The notes beneath the pieces are model-generated. The model was not told the origin of the DNA, did not search any database, and saw only the letters and a list, made by a program, of their open reading frames with translations. A stretch of DNA of 64,000 bases, taken from Lysinibacillus macroides. GTDB taxonomy: Bacteria; Bacillota; Bacilli; Bacillales_A; Planococcaceae. The number at the start of each line of letters is the position of its first letter. The first letter of the stretch is position 1. Shown piece after piece: positions 8,919-17,942 of this stretch. The translations under genes and the position numbers were made by a program. The DNA lies in NCBI RefSeq assembly GCF_001281525.1, contig NZ_LGCI01000006.1, forward strand, positions 27,558 to 91,557. The letters run 5' to 3'.

Positions 8919-9462
8919 TTTCAACACTCCCCTCCTGCATTAATGCTACCTTTAGCTTTTCTTTCGCTCGTAATAAACGCACCTTCACCGTTGATAATGA
9001 AATATTGAGTACCTCTGCAATTTCCTCGTATTTTAATTCATGAAAGTAATACAATATGAGCGGATATCGATATTTTTCATCGAGTGCTTGAATGGCATGA
9101 TGGAGCAGTCTATCCTCCTCAAATAACAGCATAAATTCTTCTGCGGAGGAAGATGATGTACGCTGTGGTTGCGCATGAAGCTTTTGCTCTTTTGCTTGCT
9201 GTCGTTGCTCCTTGCGATAATAATCACGAGTAGCATTTAAGGTGATTTTATAGAGCCATGTTGTAAAACGATCCTGTTTAAATTGATGTAAAAAACGATA
9301 TAGCTTCACAAATACTTCCTGTGATACATCTGCTAAATCATTGCTATGTACGCCACATTGAAAGGCGAACTTTTCTACGGTTCGTTGATGAATTTGAATA
9401 AGCTCGATATATGCCTCTTTCTCTCCTTGCTGTGCTTTTAAGATTAATTCAGCCTTTATCAA
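8911..9462 (-). CDS. ECF-type RNA polymerase sigma factor
   Basis: 183 residues with sigma-70 region 2 (DLADVSQEVFVKLYRFLHQF, then FTTWLYKITLNATRDYYRK) and region 4 (LDEKYRYPLILYYFHELKYEEIAEVLNISLSTVKVRLLRAKEKLK), joined by a Gln/Ser-rich linker. It belongs to the extracytoplasmic-function group. The start is TTG with a GGGGGGA ribosome site six bases away. A TGTAAC-17-CGTT sequence upstream looks like an ECF promoter and would make it autoregulated. The subgroup (SigV, SigM, YlaC-like) cannot be assigned from sequence alone, and the inducing signal is unknown. Confidence 0.9.
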   Translation of the reverse strand: MIKAELILKAQQGEKEAYIELIQIHQRTVEKFAFQCGVHSNDLADVSQEVFVKLYRFLHQFKQDRFTTWLYKITLNATRDYYRKEQRQQAKEQKLHAQPQRTSSSSAEEFMLLFEEDRLLHHAIQALDEKYRYPLILYYFHELKYEEIAEVLNISLSTVKVRLLRAKEKLKVALMQEGSVENG

Positions 9463-9486
9463 AAAAATCCCCCCTTTTGTTTATGG

Positions 9487-9513
9487 AACGAGGAAACCTT
9501 TTTAATTGTTACA
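9487..9513 (-). promoter_or_regulatory. possible autoregulatory ECF promoter
   Basis: Leftward TGTAAC, 17-base spacer, CGTT, located 25-50 bases upstream of the sigma gene start. ECF promoters of Bacillus typically read TGAAAC-N16/17-CGTC, so this is a near match. Confidence 0.4.
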
Positions 9514-9659
9514 TAATTTAGTTGTTATTTATGCAAAAAGGAAGTAGGTGACTCGTATTCCTTTTAGAAATAGCTAGCATCAATTTTCAGATATTTGCTT
9601 GTGTTATAAAAATATTGCGGTAAAATAAAACTTTAGTATTATAAGGAGGATTTTGTTTC

Positions 9660-11000
9660 GTGTCGTCGAGAGATCAATTTACAACTAAAATTGGATTTAT
9701 TTTAGCAGCCGCTGGAAGTGCTATAGGGCTGGGAGCGATTTGGAAGTTTCCCTATATGGCTGGCACAAATGGCGGTAGTGTCTTTATTTTATTATTTATT
9801 TTATGTACATTCTTTATTGGCTTACCCGTGCTCATAGCAGAGTTTATGATTGGACGTCGAGGCCAAAAGGATGCTGTTACATCCCTTAAGGAGCAAGCGC
9901 CAGAAAAACCATGGTATTTTATCGGCTGGGCTGGGATGATTATTGCTGGTCTTATCCTATCGTTCTATAGCGTTGTAGGTGGGTGGATTTTAAGCTATTT
10001 AGGTCGTGCCCTTACATTTAAGCTAACGAATACGCATGCTGAGATTAATTATGCAGATTTATTTACAAGTATTATTGCGAGTCCTTTTGAAGCTATTCTT
10101 GTGCAAGGGCTATTTATGCTGTTAACAGTCGTTATTGTCTCAGCAGGGATCAAGGGCGGCATTGAAAAAGCAAGCACTTGGATGATGCCTTTACTTTTTA
10201 TTTTCTTTATCGTGCTCGTTATACGCTCGTTAACATTAGATGGGGCAATGGCAGGCGTTAAATTTATGTTTGTACCTGATTGGTCTTATTTTAACGCAGA
10301 AACTTTCTTAATGGCTTTAGGACAAGCGTTTTTCTCATTAAGCGTTGGTATTGCCGTGATGATTACGTATGCTTCTTACCTCTCTAAAACAGAGAAGATT
10401 GGCAATTCAGCCATCAATGTGGCATCCATGAATATTATTATTTCCTTACTAGCAGGTCTCGTTATTTTCCCAGCAGTATTTGCGCTTGGCTACACACCTG
10501 ACCAAGGACCTGGTCTTGTCTTTATTATTTTGCCAGCTGTTTTTGAGCAGCTTCCTCTTGGTGGGCTATTCTTAACGATTTTCTTTATACTTTTACTTTT
10601 CGCAACAGTCACTTCTTCGATTTCTATGCTCGAAATTGTTGTAGCCATTGCGATTGGCGATCAGCCAGGAAAACGTAGAAAGATTGCTTGGATTGGCGGT
10701 ATCATTATCTTTATCGTTGGAATCCCAAGTGCATTATCATTTGGTATATTAGCAGATGTACAAATTTTAGATCGCTCTATTTTTGATTTTGTTGATTTTC
10801 TAACTAATAGTATTGGTATGCCAATAGGCGCATTATTCATTTCGATATTTGCTGGCTATTATTACACAAAAGATATTTCACGTGGGGAGCTTGCCGCCTC
10901 CAGTACGATGTTCAATATTTGGTATATATTAATTCGTTATATCTCCCCGCTTGCTATTTTAATTATTTTTATTCAGGGTATTTTACCGCTCTTTAAATAA
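9660..11000 (+). CDS. sodium:neurotransmitter symporter family transporter
   Basis: 446 residues and about 11 hydrophobic segments, the length of bacterial NSS transporters such as MhsT and LeuT relatives. The N-terminal signature AAAGSAIGLGAIWKFPY (residues 16-32) forms the Na+/substrate site in unwound helix 1, followed by NGGSVFILLF. It probably imports an amino acid with Na+; substrate cannot be told. Start is GTG 9660 with a perfect AAGGAGG site. Stands alone, flanked by its own terminator. Confidence 0.92.
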   Translation: MSSRDQFTTKIGFILAAAGSAIGLGAIWKFPYMAGTNGGSVFILLFILCTFFIGLPVLIAEFMIGRRGQKDAVTSLKEQAPEKPWYFIGWAGMIIAGLILSFYSVVGGWILSYLGRALTFKLTNTHAEINYADLFTSIIASPFEAILVQGLFMLLTVVIVSAGIKGGIEKASTWMMPLLFIFFIVLVIRSLTLDGAMAGVKFMFVPDWSYFNAETFLMALGQAFFSLSVGIAVMITYASYLSKTEKIGNSAINVASMNIIISLLAGLVIFPAVFALGYTPDQGPGLVFIILPAVFEQLPLGGLFLTIFFILLLFATVTSSISMLEIVVAIAIGDQPGKRRKIAWIGGIIIFIVGIPSALSFGILADVQILDRSIFDFVDFLTNSIGMPIGALFISIFAGYYYTKDISRGELAASSTMFNIWYILIRYISPLAILIIFIQGILPLFK

Positions 11001-11005
11001 TTCAC

Positions 11006-11042
11006 TAAAAAAAGGTTGTCATGCACATGACAGCCTTTTTTT
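11006..11042. terminator. terminator after the NSS transporter
   Basis: Stem AAAGGTTGTCATG / CATGACAGCCTTT with one G-T pair, then a run of Ts. Flanking A and T runs let it serve both strands, and the leftward gene at 11065 also ends here. Confidence 0.85.
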
Positions 11043-11064
11043 GATGGCAAATATGAAAAATAGT

Positions 11065-11334
11065 TTAAATAATACATTTTGCTGCAAATTTAATGGCAAT
11101 TAGCTTGTAGGAAATGGCTACACACTCTTCAAACGGTATCCATTGCTCAAACGAATGCTCATATGTTTCTTGAATAACCTTTGCAAGTGTTGATGGGTCG
11201 TCAATTCCTTGCAATGCTGCCACCACATCTGCTGTTTCCGTATCATAATGATCTGGACCTAAGTGGAAGGGGTCCCACTCCGCTAATAGATGGACAGCAG
11301 CTTGATTCATTTTTATGTTTTCCAAAATACTCAC
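11065..11334 (-). CDS. DUF1871 family protein (YugE-like)
   Basis: 89 residues with the features of DUF1871, a small soluble helical family of Bacillales with unknown function: WDPFHLGPDHYDTETADVV near 20-38 and a conserved Phe/Trp/Glu-rich middle. It stands alone on the minus strand, divergent from the PatB-type gene with 63 bases between. No catalytic motif is apparent. Confidence 0.75.
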   Translation of the reverse strand: MSILENIKMNQAAVHLLAEWDPFHLGPDHYDTETADVVAALQGIDDPSTLAKVIQETYEHSFEQWIPFEECVAISYKLIAIKFAAKCII

Positions 11335-11397
11335 CTATTATCCTTTAATCATATTCGTATGATACCATAGTAAATAAAAAAGAAAAGAGTGATTTGC

Positions 11398-12570
11398 TTG
11401 TCTATTTTTGATCAAACGATTAAACGTCGTCACACAAATTCTTTAAAGTGGGATGCTATGGAAAAAGTTTATGGCCTTCAAGATGCATCAGATATTTTAC
11501 CAATGTGGGTAGCCGACATGGATTTTGCTGCTCCAGCCGCTGTTACAAAGGCTCTTCAGCAACATGCTGCGCACACTGTTTTTGGCTATAGCTTTATTGG
11601 CGAAGAAACCTTACAGTCCATCGTAGACTGGCAAAATACTCGTCATGATTGGCAAATTCAAAAAGATGCTATTCTATTCTGTAGCGGTGTTGTTGCTGCT
11701 TTAGCGAACTGTATTGTTGCACTAACGGAGCCTGGTGATAAAATATTGATATCATCACCAGTCTATCCACCATTCTTTACTATACCGAAAAGCAATGCTC
11801 GTGAAGTGGTTAGCTGTCCTTTCGTTGAAAAAGATGGCACCTTTACCTATGATTTTGAAGCTTTTGAACAGGCACTTGCTCAAAATGTAAAGGCCTATAT
11901 ATTATGTAACCCACATAATCCAGGGGGCTATGTATGGGATGAGGCAACGTTAAAGGAAATTATACGCCTTTGTGCTAAACACGATGTTATGATTATTTCT
12001 GATGAAATCCATGCTGATCTAATGTTAAATGGTGAACAGCATATCCCATTAGCAAAAATTGCAGGTGATGAAATGGATCGTATCATCACATGTATGGCAC
12101 CTACCAAAACGTTTAACTTAGCTGGTATTCAGGTGTCATATATGATTGTGACCGATAAGAAAAAACGTCTCCAATTAGAGGCAGTCAATATGGCGAGTGG
12201 ACAAGGCTTATTAAACGCATTTGCTCCTGTAGCGCTTCACGCTGCTTATACAGAAGGCTCTCCTTGGTTAGAGGAACTGCTTTCTTATATCTCTGTTAAT
12301 ATAAACTATGTGAAGACTGAATTAGAGAAGATTCCAGGTATCCGTGTTATGAAGCCACAATCCACTTATTTAATATGGATTGATTATCGACAATTAGCGC
12401 TTGAGGAAAAAGAAGTAATGAAGCGTTTATTAGAAATAGGCAAGCTAGGACTAGAACCAGGAACAAAGTACGGAGAAGAAGGTCGAGGCTTCCTACGTAT
12501 GAACGTAGCCTGTTCATTTGAAACCGTTCAGGATGGCGTAGAACGCTTTAAAAAAGCTTTTGCAAAATAA
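11398..12570 (+). CDS. patB: PatB/MalY-type aminotransferase, probable cystathionine beta-lyase
   Basis: PLP-dependent fold-type I enzyme of about 390 residues. Signatures: LPMWVADMDFAAP near the N terminus, VYPPFF, NPHNPGG, ISDEIHADL (Asp binding the pyridine N) and the Schiff-base lysine in APTKTFNLAG. Family members split cystathionine or cysteine into homocysteine/pyruvate/ammonia, so it fits sulfur amino-acid metabolism, although the cys genes are more than 11 kb away. Start taken as TTG 11398, seven bases after a weak AAGAGTG site; GTG 11389 lacks a ribosome site. Some relatives act mainly as aminotransferases. Confidence 0.85.
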   Translation: MSIFDQTIKRRHTNSLKWDAMEKVYGLQDASDILPMWVADMDFAAPAAVTKALQQHAAHTVFGYSFIGEETLQSIVDWQNTRHDWQIQKDAILFCSGVVAALANCIVALTEPGDKILISSPVYPPFFTIPKSNAREVVSCPFVEKDGTFTYDFEAFEQALAQNVKAYILCNPHNPGGYVWDEATLKEIIRLCAKHDVMIISDEIHADLMLNGEQHIPLAKIAGDEMDRIITCMAPTKTFNLAGIQVSYMIVTDKKKRLQLEAVNMASGQGLLNAFAPVALHAAYTEGSPWLEELLSYISVNINYVKTELEKIPGIRVMKPQSTYLIWIDYRQLALEEKEVMKRLLEIGKLGLEPGTKYGEEGRGFLRMNVACSFETVQDGVERFKKAFAK

Positions 12571-12582
12571 AAAAATATAAAG

Positions 12583-12618
12583 AAAGGATATCTCCACTTT
12601 TCGAGATATCCTTTTTTA
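12583..12618 (+). terminator. terminator after patB
   Basis: 12-bp stem AAAGGATATCTC / GAGATATCCTTT followed by TTTT. Confidence 0.88.
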
Positions 12619-12684
12619 AATGTTTAAAATAATTATTTTGTGGAAAAGTTTCTTAACGATTGGATAGAGAAGAGGTGTTTTCCT

Positions 12685-14109
12685 TTGGATTTAGCTCCAT
12701 TAATGATTAAACATGCCTATATGACATTCTTACTTCCCTTTGCCTATCATTCGAAAAACCGGCGAAGAATTTGTGATGTACTTCAACACGAAGGTTTTTC
12801 TTTTTTTACATTAGATAACACCGCTCTTGAAAATGCTTTTTACGGAGATATTACCATTGTACATGAGGAGCTTGCCCAGTTTTTCTATCCCTTTCTCGAG
12901 GATAAACTATTTCCAAACGACATGGACAGCCCAGACTTTATACGCTTTTCAAAAGCTTTTTATACCCAAGGATCCTTACATCATCAAGAAAATCATATAA
13001 ATTATGAAGTAATGAGTATAGATGTTACACTCTGTCCTTTCGGAAACGGTATTGTAACAGTTCGTACATGCATTACAGATACCCCACATGATATTAGTGA
13101 TATTTTAACTTTTATTCACTACTTTAGAGTATTAGAGGCAAAGTTAAGAGAAGAAAAAGGAGCAAGCCATCATTTTTCATTTGGCCATTGTTCTTCCACG
13201 AGCGAACTATTATTTAATTATTTTATTCCCTACCTAAAGCCTTTTCTATTGCATCAGCAGGATCACAGCTATGAAGGCTTACCTTTTTTTGAAGATGAAC
13301 GAATGTTTTCCTCTGCTTATTTAATTGGGGATGAACAAGCAGAGATCTTATCTGAACATTTATTTCGACTAGGGCAAGTTGATGGGAGAACACCTGATGG
13401 TAAGCCCTTTATTTCTAGTACGAATCCTCAATATATCTCAAACTATGTGAAAGAACACGCTTATACACGATGGGCACCAAACAGTTATATCATCACTTCT
13501 GCACAGGCACAAATGACATTTACGAATATGCCCTTAGAAAAATGTACACACAGCCTTCAGGAATTTATGGGTACTCACTACTATAATCTTTTTACTCATT
13601 ATTTTTATAAAATGATGCTCTTAAAGCTTTCCTATGAATATAGTGAAATAAAGTGGGGCAAGGACAAGCAAGTTGTTAATGCATTAATCGAGCTAATTAC
13701 AAAATTTTCTGCACGCTATTATTTTAAAGAAGTCATTGTCCGAACTGAGGGTAGAGAACTTTCCCAGATGCTTCGGAAGTTTTTCCGTATTAAGGAGCAC
13801 TATTTAGAAACAAAAGAGACATTGGACAGTTTGTATCGTATACAGGAGGATCAATCCGATAATCGAAGCAACAATTTACTGTTCATTTTAACTGTATTTA
13901 CTGTGGTATCTGGTATTTACGGTATGAATTTAGTAATTGAAGGCTGGAAGGATAGCAGTGATTTAGGTAATATTTGGAGTTATACACTTTTTGAATGGGT
14001 AGCCTTTATTACCGCGTTAAGTGGGATTGGCCTGTCAATTATCCTTGTTTTCTTCACTGCCATCAAAACGCTACAAAATACTTTGCGTCGTTCTAAAAGA
14101 AAAATATAA
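12685..14109 (+). CDS. CorA-superfamily-like membrane protein
   Basis: About 475 residues. The last 75 show the CorA pattern: a first membrane helix ending in YGMN, a short charged loop, then a second helix (WVAFITALSGIGLSIILVFF) and a short basic tail. That topology is used by CorA Mg2+/divalent-cation channels and ZntB. The N-terminal 380 residues are longer than the usual CorA cytoplasmic domain (about 250) and are not recognised, so this is a divergent subfamily; transport of Mg2+ is inference. Start TTG 12685 was preferred because GAAGAGGTG at 12669-12677 precedes it; GTG 12640 has no ribosome site. Confidence 0.65.
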   Translation: MDLAPLMIKHAYMTFLLPFAYHSKNRRRICDVLQHEGFSFFTLDNTALENAFYGDITIVHEELAQFFYPFLEDKLFPNDMDSPDFIRFSKAFYTQGSLHHQENHINYEVMSIDVTLCPFGNGIVTVRTCITDTPHDISDILTFIHYFRVLEAKLREEKGASHHFSFGHCSSTSELLFNYFIPYLKPFLLHQQDHSYEGLPFFEDERMFSSAYLIGDEQAEILSEHLFRLGQVDGRTPDGKPFISSTNPQYISNYVKEHAYTRWAPNSYIITSAQAQMTFTNMPLEKCTHSLQEFMGTHYYNLFTHYFYKMMLLKLSYEYSEIKWGKDKQVVNALIELITKFSARYYFKEVIVRTEGRELSQMLRKFFRIKEHYLETKETLDSLYRIQEDQSDNRSNNLLFILTVFTVVSGIYGMNLVIEGWKDSSDLGNIWSYTLFEWVAFITALSGIGLSIILVFFTAIKTLQNTLRRSKRKI

Positions 14110-14111
14110 GT

Positions 14112-14149
14112 AAAAAGAATCTGCCCCCCACGGAAGCAGATTCTTTTTA
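14112..14149. terminator. bidirectional terminator
   Basis: 13-bp stem AAAAAGAATCTGC / GCAGATTCTTTTT between convergent genes. Confidence 0.88.
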
Positions 14150-14362
14150 CTAGATATTCTGTTGATTGTTTGTATTTTTCTTCTCAGCCAAAATACGCGC
14201 TTCGATTTCCTTCGATTTTATTTCTTGCTTTTTAGAAATTTTACGAAGAAGCATAAAGACAGCAATACATAAAATAAGCATAATTAAAAATTCAAACGCT
14301 GCTGGAAGATAGCCTGATTTATCTTCAGGGAAATATAAAAATTGATACATTAAGTTTTCCAT
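14150..14362 (-). CDS. small membrane protein, unknown
   Basis: 70 residues: an N-terminal segment with aromatic residues, one hydrophobic helix at about 21-40 (AAFEFLIMLILCIAVFMLL), then a basic and Lys/Glu-rich tail resembling a short cytoplasmic coiled coil. It ends on the shared terminator at 14112-14149. An AAAGGACGTG site precedes the ATG. No family recognised. It lies 22 bases downstream of ppiB, so the two are probably cotranscribed. Confidence 0.65.
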   Translation of the reverse strand: MENLMYQFLYFPEDKSGYLPAAFEFLIMLILCIAVFMLLRKISKKQEIKSKEIEARILAEKKNTNNQQNI

Positions 14363-14384
14363 AGACTACACGTCCTTTTATATA

Positions 14385-14975
14385 TTATTCAAAGACTGTA
14401 ATTGACTCAATTTTCACATCTTCTACTGGCTTATCACGGAAATCTTTTTCTACATCCGCGATTTTATCTACAATATCCATTCCTTCTACAACATGACCGA
14501 ATACTGTATGTTTATGGTCTAACCAAGGTGTACCACCATTTTGTGCATAAGCTTCAATGATTTCTTCTGGGAAGCCTGCTCCCTGTAATTGACGAAGCAT
14601 ATCACTTGGAAGGTGCTTCATTTGCACAATAAAGAATTGAGAACCATTTGTGTTTGGACCTGCATTTGCCATTGACAATGCACCGCGAAGATTAAACAGT
14701 TCATCTGAGAATTCATCCTCAAAGGAGTTCCCCCAAATTGATTCACCACCCATACCAGTACCAGTTGGATCACCGCCCTGAATCATAAAATCTTGAATCA
14801 CACGGTGGAAAATAATGCCGTTATAGTAGCCTGATTTTGCATGACCTAAAAAGTTTTCAACTGTTTTAGGTGCCTGCTCTGGGAATAATTTAATTTTAAT
14901 TGTACCTAATGTTGTGTTCATTTCTACAAGCACTTCGCCTGCTTGTACATCTGTTGTTAATTGTGGAAACATCAA
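14385..14975 (-). CDS. ppiB: peptidyl-prolyl cis-trans isomerase, cyclophilin type
   Basis: Cytoplasmic protein-folding enzyme that interconverts cis and trans prolyl bonds. 196 residues, with cyclophilin signatures [21 protein letters not shown] (catalytic Arg in FHRV), [33 protein letters not shown] and [15 protein letters not shown]. An insertion near [17 protein letters not shown] is usual for the larger Firmicute PpiB forms. No signal peptide is seen. RBS AAAGGAGAG precedes the ATG. Confidence 0.93.
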   Translation of the reverse strand: MMFPQLTTDVQAGEVLVEMNTTLGTIKIKLFPEQAPKTVENFLGHAKSGYYNGIIFHRVIQDFMIQGGDPTGTGMGGESIWGNSFEDEFSDELFNLRGALSMANAGPNTNGSQFFIVQMKHLPSDMLRQLQGAGFPEEIIEAYAQNGGTPWLDHKHTVFGHVVEGMDIVDKIADVEKDFRDKPVEDVKIESITVFE

Positions 14976-15192
14976 AGTCTCTCCTTTAAAAGTAAAATTT
15001 CAGTGTTAATGAAAAAGATGATGGTGCATCCTTATCTGACCTCATTTTAGTCTAACATACTTCCCAACTGTTTTCTTCATCAAAGTATTGACGATTTTTG
15101 CACTTTTTATAGCAGTCGTTTGAACACGTATTTGGCGTTAAGCCAAAATATGTTATTCTATGGAGTGATTGATAGAAATTATGGAGGCCTAT

Positions 15193-17043
15193 ATGAAAAA
15201 AGCTTTTGGTTTTTTTATTATACTGCTATCACTACCCACACTTTGGTTGATTAGCGCAAATATTCGGACAGAGATCCAAACAGCTCTAGCACATGAGGAG
15301 CAAATTGCCCATGCTATTCATTTACCTGAAGTACAAAAACAGCTCCCTGTAACGCTTATCGATCAGCATGGACAAACATTTAGTGAGGAATATGTCGAAT
15401 GGCGACAGCCACTTACATTACAAGAAATCCCCAAAATTGCCCAGGAAATATTTATTGCTAGTGAGGATGTTGACTTTTATGAACATGTTGGCTTTGATTT
15501 AAGTGCAATTATTCGTGCGGTTGTAGCCAATTCCAATACGAATACAGCCTCTCAGGGGGGAAGTACCATCACTCAGCAACTTGTACGGATGCGTTATTTA
15601 TCAGAGGAAAAAACATATGAACGAAAATTAACAGAGCTTTTTTATGCCTATGAATTAGAAAAAGAGTTTGATAAAGAAGCTATTTTAACAATGTATTTGA
15701 ATGAAGCTTATTTTAGCAATCAGGTATATGGTATCGGTGGAGCAGCTACCTATTATTTTCAAAAGCCTCTTCAAGAACTATCCATTGCTGAAATTGCTTT
15801 TATTGCCGCTATTCCAAATAATCCATCCCTCTATAACCCATTAAAAAATTTCGATCAAACGAAGGCGAGACAGGAGCGTTTATTGGACACATTAGCAGCA
15901 AATAGCTTTATTACCAAGGAAGCTGCACAAGCATATAAGACGGAAACCATTACATTAACGATTAAAGATAAAATTCAAAACTATCCGATGTACAGTACTT
16001 ATGTTTTGCAAGAGCTCAAATGGTTAATAGCAGAAAAGGAAGGTTATACAGACCGACTGAACCATACAGATAATGAAGAAGATAAGAAAAAGATTAAAAC
16101 ACAATTAGATAATCGCCTTCAAACATTATTTCAAAATGGACTCATTATTCATACGGCACTTGATCCAGTTAAACAAATGCATGATGAAAATAATATGACA
16201 GCTATTCTAGGTACAGGGCAACTGCAAGCAGCCGGAGCTGTTATTGATAATCAATCACGAGAAGTTGTGAGTCTCTATGCAGGGAAAAACTATGAAAAAT
16301 TTGATTACCACCGTGCCTTTCAAGGGACACGACAGCCAGGATCAGCCTTTAAGCCATTAGCTGTCTATGCACCTTTTTTTGAAACAACAACGCATACGCC
16401 CGATTCTATTGTGAATGGGGGTAATTATTGCATTGGCTCATTTTGTCCGCAAAACTATGGAGGCTATGTATATGGTAATGTATCTATACGCACAGCATTT
16501 CGCCATAGCTACAATACCTCAGCATTACGACTGTTTCAAACAGTGGGTGTTGATACGGCCTTTCATTATTTAGATCGTTTCCACTTCCGTTCCATAGTGG
16601 ATGCAGATCGTAATTATGCTGCATCCTTGGGTGGGCTAACATATGGGGTAACAGCCTTAGAGCTAGCTGATGCTTATACAAGCTTTATTGATGGGTCTTA
16701 CGGGCTTGCACATAGTATTCGTAAAGTAACAACCCTAGAGGGGACAACACTTTATAGCTGGGATACAGAGCGCGAGCAAATTTGGTCATCACAAACAGTC
16801 AAATATATGCGTGAGCTTCTGACAGATGTTGTAGCAAACGGAACAGGACAGGGTGTTTATAGCCCTAGCAGCTACATTGGGGCAAAAACAGGTACAACGA
16901 ATGACTATCGTGATTACTGGCTTGCTGGTCTCAATGATCGTTACACAGCGGCAGTATGGCTAGGCTATGATAAACCACAATCTATGCAGCGACTAGAAGC
17001 CTATAAAATTCATCATCAGTTATTTAATGTTTTACTGGAATAG
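15193..17043 (+). CDS. class A penicillin-binding protein (bifunctional transglycosylase/transpeptidase)
   Basis: Polymerises and crosslinks peptidoglycan outside the membrane. One N-terminal anchor (residues 3-20) is followed by a GT51 glycosyltransferase domain (catalytic Glu in ASEDVDFYEHVGFD, then GGSTITQQLVR, KLTELFYAYELE, YLNEAYF) and a transpeptidase domain with active Ser384 (SAFK), the SYN motif and KTGTT starting at Lys565. About 616 residues, short for class A PBPs and close to PbpF/PbpG-type enzymes. ATG 15193 was chosen because GGAGG lies five bases upstream; TTG 15169 and ATG 15181 are alternatives. Stands alone. Which pbp paralogue it is cannot be told. Confidence 0.9.
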   Translation: MKKAFGFFIILLSLPTLWLISANIRTEIQTALAHEEQIAHAIHLPEVQKQLPVTLIDQHGQTFSEEYVEWRQPLTLQEIPKIAQEIFIASEDVDFYEHVGFDLSAIIRAVVANSNTNTASQGGSTITQQLVRMRYLSEEKTYERKLTELFYAYELEKEFDKEAILTMYLNEAYFSNQVYGIGGAATYYFQKPLQELSIAEIAFIAAIPNNPSLYNPLKNFDQTKARQERLLDTLAANSFITKEAAQAYKTETITLTIKDKIQNYPMYSTYVLQELKWLIAEKEGYTDRLNHTDNEEDKKKIKTQLDNRLQTLFQNGLIIHTALDPVKQMHDENNMTAILGTGQLQAAGAVIDNQSREVVSLYAGKNYEKFDYHRAFQGTRQPGSAFKPLAVYAPFFETTTHTPDSIVNGGNYCIGSFCPQNYGGYVYGNVSIRTAFRHSYNTSALRLFQTVGVDTAFHYLDRFHFRSIVDADRNYAASLGGLTYGVTALELADAYTSFIDGSYGLAHSIRKVTTLEGTTLYSWDTEREQIWSSQTVKYMRELLTDVVANGTGQGVYSPSSYIGAKTGTTNDYRDYWLAGLNDRYTAAVWLGYDKPQSMQRLEAYKIHHQLFNVLLE

Positions 17044-17060
17044 CACATACTACAAGAAAA

Positions 17061-17098
17061 GGGACTGTCGGAAAAATGTAATTTTTTCCAACAGTCCC
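17061..17098 (+). terminator. hairpin after the PBP gene
   Basis: Long stem GGGACTGT plus GGAAAAA pairing with TTTTTCC plus ACAGTCCC, one mismatch pair. No clear T run follows, so termination efficiency is uncertain. Confidence 0.6.
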
Positions 17099-17223
17099 AA
17101 TATTTATAGTAAATATAGCTGTACCTGTTGCTATGCTTTCGGTACCATAAATATTGCTTCTGTGGTGATGCTATGGAGTATCTCAAAATGGCTTTTCAGA
17201 CAACTTCTCTTGCTATTATGTAT

Positions 17224-17787
17224 CTAGCTTGCAAATGGTAAGCTTGCCAAAATACCATTATACAATTTTAAAATAACATAGACCACTAATGTTAATAAGA
17301 TCGTCCACATAAACAGCTCAAAAACTAACAGCCCGATTGTGCTGCCCATCGACATAAAATGGCTCATTTTATAAATCAAATAAATAAAGTAGGCAAATAT
17401 CGTTAAGACAAAGATGCCGATGAGCACATAAATAAATTGAATAGCAAAGGCTGAGCACATCGCACCAATAAATAATATAATAAAGCCGCCTCGCGCCTGA
17501 TTTACTGTTGCCCCATCATTATCTTTCGAAAAAAAGAGCATCCCTAGCTCATGGATCGTTTCCCCTACTAGTTTAAGCGCTGAAAATACCATAAAGAAAA
17601 CAATGGCAAAAACAATCAATAAAAATACACGTAATTCAAAATCAGATAAAAATTCTCGCATGCCTGAGTAAACACCGATTGCTTGAAAAATTTGTAAAGA
17701 TTGCCCCACAGCATACATACCAAATGTTAAACTAAATAATAAAATTGTAATTAATGGTAGATAACCATAGATATACGGATTCCTCAT
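17224..17787 (-). CDS. yufK: YufK-like membrane protein (DUF5366)
   Basis: 187 residues with about five hydrophobic segments; the N terminus (NPYIYGYLPLITILLFSLTFG) resembles YufK of Bacillus. It is divergent from the mrp operon, the same neighbourhood as yufK in B. subtilis, which supports the name. Function is unknown; the position next to the Na+/H+ antiporter does not prove a link. Confidence 0.7.
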   Translation of the reverse strand: MRNPYIYGYLPLITILLFSLTFGMYAVGQSLQIFQAIGVYSGMREFLSDFELRVFLLIVFAIVFFMVFSALKLVGETIHELGMLFFSKDNDGATVNQARGGFIILFIGAMCSAFAIQFIYVLIGIFVLTIFAYFIYLIYKMSHFMSMGSTIGLLVFELFMWTILLTLVVYVILKLYNGILASLPFAS

Positions 17788-17904
17788 AAAAAAATTTTTT
17801 CCTCTATTTTTCTTAATAACTTCCTATTTATAATATAGCCAAAACTCTTCCACTACTGCAAGCTAAATCCTGTTTGTACATATGCATTCATAATAAAAGT
17901 ACGC

Positions 17905-17910
17905 TATAAT
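17905..17910 (+). promoter_or_regulatory. -10 element of the mrp operon promoter
   Basis: A consensus TATAAT 33 bases upstream of the mrpA start. The -35 is unclear (only weak TTCATA/TGCATT matches), so promoter strength may depend on an activator or an upstream AT-rich element. Confidence 0.45.
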
Positions 17911-17942
17911 TGGTGTACTTACTTGCATAAAGGAGGATTTTT

